From Treponema sp. (lineage in GTDB: Bacteria; Spirochaetota; Spirochaetia; Treponematales; Treponemataceae), in NCBI GenBank assembly GCA_022510885.1, contig JAFLSP010000014.1:1-17415 (forward strand): 17,415 nucleotides of DNA. Direction: 5' to 3'. The notes beneath the pieces are model-generated. The model worked only from the letters and a program-made list of their open reading frames with translations. It had not been told where the DNA came from and did no database searches. Within the stretch, counting starts at the first letter, position 1. Each line of letters begins with the position of its first letter. Below are positions 12,776 to 17,415 of this stretch, in pieces. The translations under genes were made by a program, and so were the position numbers.

Positions 12776-13465
12776 TTACAACGTCCGCAGCTCCGCCTTG
12801 GTCACGCGCCAGCCTTCTGCGGTCTGCTCGCATTCCAGCCAGCCGTAGCGGCCTTCGGCAAGCGAGCCGGGATTGATGACCGTGGTCGTGCCGATGCGGT
12901 CAATGCCCGCGCCCTCGTGGATATGCCCGGTGACGACGGCAAGCGGCGCAGTCCGCTCGATGAAGGCGCGCAATCCCGCGCTTCCCACGTGAACACCATT
13001 AGGGAGTTTGTCGCATTCGGTGTCCTTGGGCGGGTTGTGCATGATGAGCAGCAGATTCGGCCAGTGCCCCTGCTCGTCCGCGCCTTCCTTTGCGTTTGCA
13101 ACCACGGCAAAATCACCGACCAGCTCCTCCTCGTCGCGCTCGTAGGGGGTCGTGCCGGTAAAGCGCGAGCCGCCGCCGCTGCCCGCGAAGGCAAGCCCTT
13201 CGTAATAGGCGATGTTCCCCTGCACGCTCACGTCCGCTTCCTCAATCTGCGCAAGGAACGCGGGGTCGTCGCAGTTGCCGAGCACGGCAAATATCGTGTC
13301 ATGCTTGGCGCAGAGTTTTTTCAGCACGGGCAACGCCGTTTCCGTGTGCTCAAAGCGGGCAAAATCCCCGCCGAACAGCACCGCGTCCGCCTGCGCAAAG
13401 GCATCGTCCAGTTTGTCCAGCGCGTCCGCCGCGCCGTGAATGTCGGAAAGTACCAAAAACCGCAT
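12776..13465 (-). CDS. YfcE/MJ0936-type metallophosphoesterase
   Basis: A 229-aa calcineurin-like phosphoesterase. The metal-site motifs are complete: Asp8 and His10 in LSDIHG, Asp34 in FGGDF, Asn64-Cys65-Asp66 (the GNCD form), His143 in IMHNPP, His181 and His183 in TGHIHEG, and the closing INPGSL. Members hydrolyse phosphodiesters in two-metal (often Mn2+) centres; the natural substrate is not predictable. It is cytoplasmic. AAGGAG precedes the ATG at 13465 and overlaps the hisC stop region; only 9 nt separate the two genes, so it is co-transcribed from the hisC promoter. About 40 residues between the GNCD motif and the HNPP motif are longer than in the smallest YfcE proteins. Confidence 0.9.
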   Translation of the reverse strand: MRFLVLSDIHGAADALDKLDDAFAQADAVLFGGDFARFEHTETALPVLKKLCAKHDTIFAVLGNCDDPAFLAQIEEADVSVQGNIAYYEGLAFAGSGGGSRFTGTTPYERDEEELVGDFAVVANAKEGADEQGHWPNLLLIMHNPPKDTECDKLPNGVHVGSAGLRAFIERTAPLAVVTGHIHEGAGIDRIGTTTVINPGSLAEGRYGWLECEQTAEGWRVTKAELRTL

Positions 13466-13474
13466 AACGTCTCC

Positions 13475-14644
13475 TTATAGTTGTGCCATGACCGACCTGA
13501 GCGCGGCCATCTGCGCGCGCGTGCCAATCGTGATGCGCAGAAAATCCTCGATGCCCGCCGCAGAAAAATGGCGCACCAGAATGCCCGCCTCCCTGATTGC
13601 GCGGTAGGCTGCCTGCGCGTCCACGCCGTCCTTCCGCACGAAGACGAAATTCGTCTGGCTCGGCAGGACGAACCACCCGCGCGCGCGCAGGAACGCAGCG
13701 AACGACTCGCGCTCGCGGGCGACACGTTGCGCACAGCGGACGTAGTAGCCCGCGTCCTCGCAGGCGGCAATGCCCAGCCGCTGCGCCAGGACATCGACGG
13801 GAAAATGGTTGAGCGAATTCTTGACCGTCGTGATGTGCGCAATCAGCTCGGGCGAGGCGACCGCATAGCCGAGGCGCATTCCCGCAGCGCACAGGCTCTT
13901 GCTGAACGTGCGCACGATGACAAGGTTCTTGTGCCGGGCAAGCAGCGGAATGCAGCTTTCGCCGCCAAAGTCCACGTAGGCCTCGTCCACCACGAACACG
14001 CGATTGGAGGGGGCGGCGGCAATCATCGCGTCCACCTGCGCGCGCGTCAGGCCGATGCCCGTGGGCGCGTTGGGGTTGGCGAAGATGATGCTGCTGTCCG
14101 TCGCGTTCGCCGCGGCGAGCATGGCCGGCACGTCGAGCGACCAGTCGGCTTTGAGCGCGACGGCGTTCAGCGGGATGGCGTAGAAGCCCGCGTACACGGG
14201 ATAGAAGCTGTACGTGTGCGCGGGCAGCACGAGCGGGCGGTCGCCGTCAAAAAAGGCATAGAACACGAAGCTCAGCACCTCGTCGCTGCCGTTGCCGCAG
14301 TAAACCATGTCGGGCGTGACGGCAAAAGGAATGCGGTCCTGCGCCGCCGGCGAACATGCCGCGCCGCTGCCGTTGCGCGCACCGCCATGCAGTTCCGTGC
14401 GGCACAGCACGCCGCCCGTCCTGTTGAGCAGTCCGGCGACGGCCGCCCGCAGTTCGTTCGAGTCCGGGTCGGGGTACAGACCGAGCCGTCCGGCATAGTC
14501 CCGCGCCGCGCGGGCAGCCGTCCGCAGCACGGCGGGCGACGGCGGATAGGGGTTTTCGTTCGCGTTGAGCTTGATGTAGTCCCGGTCCCTTGGCTGCTCG
14601 CCCGGCACGTAGGGATGCAGGTTCTTCATTCGTTCGGCTGTCAT
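13475..14644 (-). CDS. hisC: Histidinol-phosphate aminotransferase (HisC-like)
   Basis: A 389-aa class I/II PLP aminotransferase. Family motifs: KLNANENPYPPSP at the start (25-37), LYPDPDSNELRAAVA, CGNGSDEVLSF (116-126), ANPNAPTG (189-196) with Asn192, VVDEAYVDF with Asp220, and the PLP lysine Lys249 in RTFSKSLCAAGMRLGY. HisC makes L-histidinol phosphate from imidazole-acetol phosphate; HisC-like enzymes may also act on aromatic amino acids, and no other his gene is present. An insertion of about 30 residues (74-107), rich in Gly, Ala and Cys, sits between AGLLN and VTPDMVYCG, where the family usually has a short link. ATG 14644 is chosen because it lies 6 nt after a TATACT box; a GTG at 14650 and an ATG at 14629 are also in frame. 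Confidence 0.92.
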   Translation of the reverse strand: MTAERMKNLHPYVPGEQPRDRDYIKLNANENPYPPSPAVLRTAARAARDYAGRLGLYPDPDSNELRAAVAGLLNRTGGVLCRTELHGGARNGSGAACSPAAQDRIPFAVTPDMVYCGNGSDEVLSFVFYAFFDGDRPLVLPAHTYSFYPVYAGFYAIPLNAVALKADWSLDVPAMLAAANATDSSIIFANPNAPTGIGLTRAQVDAMIAAAPSNRVFVVDEAYVDFGGESCIPLLARHKNLVIVRTFSKSLCAAGMRLGYAVASPELIAHITTVKNSLNHFPVDVLAQRLGIAACEDAGYYVRCAQRVARERESFAAFLRARGWFVLPSQTNFVFVRKDGVDAQAAYRAIREAGILVRHFSAAGIEDFLRITIGTRAQMAALRSVMAQL

Positions 14645-14650
14645 AGGCAC

Positions 14651-14656
14651 AGTATA
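14651..14656 (-). promoter_or_regulatory. -10 box of the hisC operon (predicted leaderless)
   Basis: TATACT on the minus strand inside GCGCTATACTG, followed by GTGCCT and the ATG at 14644. No ribosome site is seen. No clear -35 hexamer is present at 16-18 bp. The context is shared with the response regulator promoter. Confidence 0.5.
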
Positions 14657-14691
14657 GCGCGCCGGACGAAAATAATCTACGTATGCAATAC

Positions 14692-14720
14692 TTGTTCACA
14701 CGCCCGTTTCATGGTAAAAT
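14692..14720 (+). promoter_or_regulatory. Promoter of the 644-aa protein gene (leaderless)
   Basis: TTGTTC (14692-14697), a 17-bp spacer and TAAAAT (14715-14720), then AGCGT and the ATG at 14726. There is no ribosome site. It is divergent from the hisC promoter, with the two -10 boxes about 60 bp apart. Confidence 0.65.
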
Positions 14721-14725
14721 AGCGT

Positions 14726-16660
14726 ATGGCAACGAGCGCAAATATCCTTACCCTGCTCAGGCACTTTGCGGGAAAACAGGCAAGCGGTGTCGTCGAATAC
14801 GGCGAATTCATGGAATATCTGAAACGCTATGCGGAGCATCATCTTGACGAACAGCCCGCGCTCGCCGCCTATGCGACCGACCCCGCGCTGCCCTTGCGCA
14901 CGGAAATAGGAAAACTGGCGGAAAGCCGTCAAATCATGCTTTTTGACACGGAGTCGGGTACGCAGACCATCGCGGTCATGCCGTACTTCACCGAGCAGTT
15001 TGCCGAACGCTACAAGGAACTGGAACTAAACCCGACCTTGCCTTTCCCCTCGCTCACCGACCTGCCCAAAAACGTGCCGCAGGAAATCGTCTCGCGCAAA
15101 GACGCGGCGGAACAGCTGTACAAGCTGCTCGACCAAGAGGAAGTCCACGACCGCAGGCTTTACGCGCTGTCGCTCCCCAACGATATGCCCGCTATACTGC
15201 TGCCTTCGTCCGTCCACGCGACCACGCTCATCGCGGCAAGCCTGGCGAAAATCCGCCTCGTGCTCTCAAAGGGCGACTATCACGACTTCTTCCTTAAAAA
15301 GATGACCATATCGAACCCGGGGCGGGAACTGTCGGCAAAAAAATTCTTCAATAAGTTTGCCGACCAACCCGATATGGGCATGGAGTTGTTGCAGGACTCG
15401 GGCGAGTTGTTCTATCTGTGGAATCAGCTCTGCTATTTCGTGCGGCAGGACTTCGAGAAAATCAAAGACTACTCGATTGACGACATCACGCGCTTGCAGG
15501 CGCTGACGATTATCGAGATTGCGACAAACTACTATAAGAGCAAGGCACAGGAGAACGACAAGAAAACCGCCGCGTTCATGCGGCTTGAGGAGCAACTGCG
15601 CAAGCCGCCCTATGCGTTCACGATTGAGACGATTCTCAGCTTCACCGACGCGCGCGGCGCGCCCTTGCTGACCTCCTACAGCGAAGAGGAACTGAAATCA
15701 TGGATTCAGGAAAAATCGACGCAGGCAAACGGGAGCGAACTGCCCGAGCTGCTCATCTTTAAGACTGCCGACGGCGAACGGTATTTCATCTTTAAGAGCA
15801 AGGTGATGCCGCTCATCGTGCGCTTGTGCACCGACGCGCGCTTTACCGTCCGCGACACCATCGCCAAGCACTGGGACACCGTTCTGCGCGAGTACCAGAC
15901 GCTGCCCGAAATGAAAAATCAGGCAGAATTTGAAGACCGCGTGGCGGAGGAACTCCTTGCGCAGTCGCCGATTTTGTACGCGCTCCTGCGTTCGAGTTTT
16001 CTGCCGATTGTGGCGGGCGAACACACCGAGGAAACGGAAACGCGGATGATGCTGTACGAAAACGGCAATCTCATCCCCTACAGCGAGCTGCTGCTGCTGA
16101 ACCGCAACGAACTGTATGCCAACGCGCGGATGCTGCTGCCGTTCTGGTACACCACGCCGTTCATTTCATGGATTGCCAAACTGCTTTTCGGACCGCCCAA
16201 GAAGAAAAACACCACAAAGCAGCGGAGCGCGGTCGAGCAGTACCACGAAGACGAAGAGGCGAAACGAAAGCAGGACGCAGCGGCGGCGGAGATTGCGCGG
16301 AATCCGAACGTGAGCAAGAAAGTTGCCCTGCGCGATGCCGCCCGCGATGCAGAGCAGGAACTGGTGCCGGCCTCATCCACGTTAGACCGCGAACTGGAAT
16401 CGTACCTTAGCCAATGGAACCAACTGCTCGGCAAGGAAAGCAACGCCAATCTGACCGAGGATGTCAACGTGCTCATCCGCGACTACGTGCGCAAGACCTC
16501 GCGCTCGTTCAAGACGACTTCGCTCACGCTCGACCGCATCAAGAGCATGGCGGAAACCATCGTCGCCGCGCCGGGACTGCAAAAAATCAAAGACCACGAC
16601 GCGCTGTTCATGTACGCGCAGTTGTACATCATCAAACTGATAAAAAATATCCCCATGTAG
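14726..16660 (+). CDS. Conserved-looking hypothetical protein, 644 aa
   Basis: I do not recognise this protein. It has no signal peptide. Residues 1-460 are a mostly helical soluble region with aromatic and charged segments (VEYGEFMEYLKRYAEHH near the start, FYLWNQLCYFVRQDFEKIKDYS in the middle). A hydrophobic, aromatic stretch at about 469-490 (LLPFWYTTPFISWIAKLLFG) ends in PPKKKN and could be an amphipathic or membrane-touching helix. Residues 492-545 are strongly charged (AVEQYHEDEEAKRKQDAAAAE) and likely coiled. The C-terminal 90 residues are helical and soluble. Codon use is somewhat less GC-rich than that of the suf genes. It is probably a lineage-specific cytoplasmic protein. It is followed by ssb after a 110-nt gap. 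The start is fixed by the leaderless promoter. Confidence 0.8.
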   Translation: MATSANILTLLRHFAGKQASGVVEYGEFMEYLKRYAEHHLDEQPALAAYATDPALPLRTEIGKLAESRQIMLFDTESGTQTIAVMPYFTEQFAERYKELELNPTLPFPSLTDLPKNVPQEIVSRKDAAEQLYKLLDQEEVHDRRLYALSLPNDMPAILLPSSVHATTLIAASLAKIRLVLSKGDYHDFFLKKMTISNPGRELSAKKFFNKFADQPDMGMELLQDSGELFYLWNQLCYFVRQDFEKIKDYSIDDITRLQALTIIEIATNYYKSKAQENDKKTAAFMRLEEQLRKPPYAFTIETILSFTDARGAPLLTSYSEEELKSWIQEKSTQANGSELPELLIFKTADGERYFIFKSKVMPLIVRLCTDARFTVRDTIAKHWDTVLREYQTLPEMKNQAEFEDRVAEELLAQSPILYALLRSSFLPIVAGEHTEETETRMMLYENGNLIPYSELLLLNRNELYANARMLLPFWYTTPFISWIAKLLFGPPKKKNTTKQRSAVEQYHEDEEAKRKQDAAAAEIARNPNVSKKVALRDAARDAEQELVPASSTLDRELESYLSQWNQLLGKESNANLTEDVNVLIRDYVRKTSRSFKTTSLTLDRIKSMAETIVAAPGLQKIKDHDALFMYAQLYIIKLIKNIPM

Positions 16661-16704
16661 CATTTTTTTTCGGCAAAAATGTGCATTTTTTGCATTTCAG
16701 CGCA

Positions 16705-16754
16705 TATAAAGAGATGCGGGCATATACCCGCATGATTCTTGTTCCGGCCGGAAC
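16705..16754 (+). promoter_or_regulatory. ssb leader with -10 box and two inverted repeats
   Basis: A TATAAA box lies at 16705-16710 without a convincing -35. It is followed by the hairpin ATGCGGG-CATATA-CCCGCAT (16714-16733, perfect 7-bp arms) and by the 14-bp perfect palindrome GTTCCGGCCGGAAC (16741-16754), which ends four bases before the CGGAG ribosome site (16758-16762). Both repeats could bind a repressor or fold in the mRNA near the start site. Upstream, GCAAAAATG/CATTTTTTGC (16674-16694) is a weaker AT-rich inverted repeat after the previous gene. Confidence 0.5.
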
Positions 16755-16770
16755 GAACGGAGATATGCGT

Positions 16771-17253
16771 ATGAATGGAATGAACCAAATTATCCTGGAA
16801 GGGAACGTCGTCCGAACGCCCCTTGTAAAAGACACGCCGAACGGAAACCGCGTGTGTACGCTGCCGATTGCCGTCAACCGCTCCTACAAAGGACGCGACG
16901 GCTCTGAAATCAACGAGGTGGGCTACTACGACGTGGAGGCATGGGGCGAAAAACTTTCCAACAGCATTGAGAAATGCGGATGGAAAGGACGCGGCGTGCG
17001 CGTAATCGGCAGGCTCAAGCAGAGCCGCTGGCGCAACAACGACGGCAAGGCGATGAGCAAAATATTCATCGTGGCGGAACACCTCGAATTCAAGCCTACC
17101 CGCAGAAAAACCGATGAAAGCGCGGATTCAGCGAACGAAGCGCTGCCGATTGTGAGCAGGCGCGAAGATGACGTTGACGCGGAAATCGCGAATCTGCAAG
17201 AAGCGGCATCAGGCCTGCGCGCCGAACAGGAAGCGGGCGAAGCCGTCTTCTGA
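16771..17253 (+). CDS. ssb: Single-stranded DNA-binding protein
   Basis: A 160-aa SSB. Residues 1-108 form the OB-fold: NQIILEGNVVRTPLVKDTPNG, VCTLPIAVNRSYKG, YYDVEAWGEKLSN, GRGVRVIGRLKQSRW and SKIFIVAEHLEFKP, matching the strand order of bacterial SSB. It protects single-stranded DNA during replication and repair. The 50-residue tail is acidic and disordered but ends EAGEAVF rather than the usual DDDIPF-like tip that recruits partner proteins. ATG 16771 is 8 nt after GGAG; ATG 16765 is too close to it, and ATG 16780 is the next option. It is not linked to rpsF and rpsR, its common neighbours. Confidence 0.93.
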   Translation: MNGMNQIILEGNVVRTPLVKDTPNGNRVCTLPIAVNRSYKGRDGSEINEVGYYDVEAWGEKLSNSIEKCGWKGRGVRVIGRLKQSRWRNNDGKAMSKIFIVAEHLEFKPTRRKTDESADSANEALPIVSRREDDVDAEIANLQEAASGLRAEQEAGEAVF

Positions 17254-17267
17254 CGATTGCGCGGAAC

Positions 17268-17331
17268 AAACGGTTGTGGGCAAGCACGGGCGTTCTATAC
17301 GCTCGCGCTTGCCTATCTGCGCCGTCCGTTT
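17268..17331 (+). other. Structured non-coding stretch after ssb
   Basis: A long hairpin at 17279-17313 has outer arms GGCAAGC/GCTTGCC and inner arms GGGCGT/ACGCTC around a TCTAT loop, with one mismatch. It is enclosed by AAACGG (17268-17273) pairing with CCGTTT (17326-17331). No T-run follows. From 17254 to the window end I see no convincing reading frame. The element could be the 3' end of the ssb transcript or a small RNA; the right flank is outside the window. Confidence 0.45.
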
Positions 17332-17415
17332 CCCTTTGTGTTGCCACGCTTTGCAAAACGGTTCTGTCGTTCGGCGCGTTTTTTGCCACCGTGCGCGTAT
17401 TGTGCCGACCGTTCG

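Noticed and set aside
13481..14722. A 413-codon plus-strand open frame across hisC
   Set aside because: It is antisense to hisC, which has all family motifs. The product is His/Arg/Val-rich without recognisable features.

Overview
The window is a GC-rich (about 60% by eye), gene-dense bacterial chromosome segment. It carries 13 complete protein genes, the last codons of a fourteenth, and one RNA gene. The content fits an anaerobic host-associated spirochaete of the Treponema type: a SUF iron-sulfur operon with SufU, an anaerobic-type cobaltochelatase (CbiK), a sodium-pump-type acyl-CoA carboxyltransferase, a secreted SUMF1-domain protein and lineage-specific hypothetical proteins. The genus is inference, because no 16S rRNA or signature protein is present to prove it.

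Layout. Positions 1-2906 (+) hold the end of sufB, then sufD, sufS and sufU, one tightly spaced operon for Fe-S cluster assembly. Convergent to it (2914-3672, -) is a response regulator with two receiver domains and no output domain. An array of about 24-bp hairpin repeats (3732-3838) separates it from a corrinoid operon on the minus strand: a periplasmic substrate-binding protein followed by cbiK. Upstream of that operon I find a compact cobalamin riboswitch (5683-5769, -) whose predicted transcription start falls on its first helix. Divergent from it is a 561-aa membrane protein whose cytoplasmic part resembles a degenerate kinase lobe.

Next come a monocistronic carboxyltransferase (7637-9121) with its own promoter, operator-like palindrome and terminator, and then a solitary 5S rRNA gene (9281-9394) with its own TTGACA/TATAGT promoter and terminator and no 16S, 23S or tRNA beside it. 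Two minus-strand orphan genes follow, a small lipoprotein and a cysteine-rich protein. A corA Mg2+/Co2+ channel gene (+) is overlapped by a secreted SUMF1-domain gene. On the minus strand, hisC is followed at once by a YfcE-type phosphoesterase. The window ends with a 644-aa hypothetical protein and ssb (+), whose leader is full of inverted repeats, and then a structured non-coding stretch.

The most general signal is in translation starts. Five transcription units (the response regulator, the 561-aa protein, corA, hisC and the 644-aa protein) have a -10 box ending only 5-6 nt before the ATG and no Shine-Dalgarno sequence. They are predicted to be transcribed as leaderless mRNAs. Operon-internal genes and several others have ordinary ribosome binding sites.
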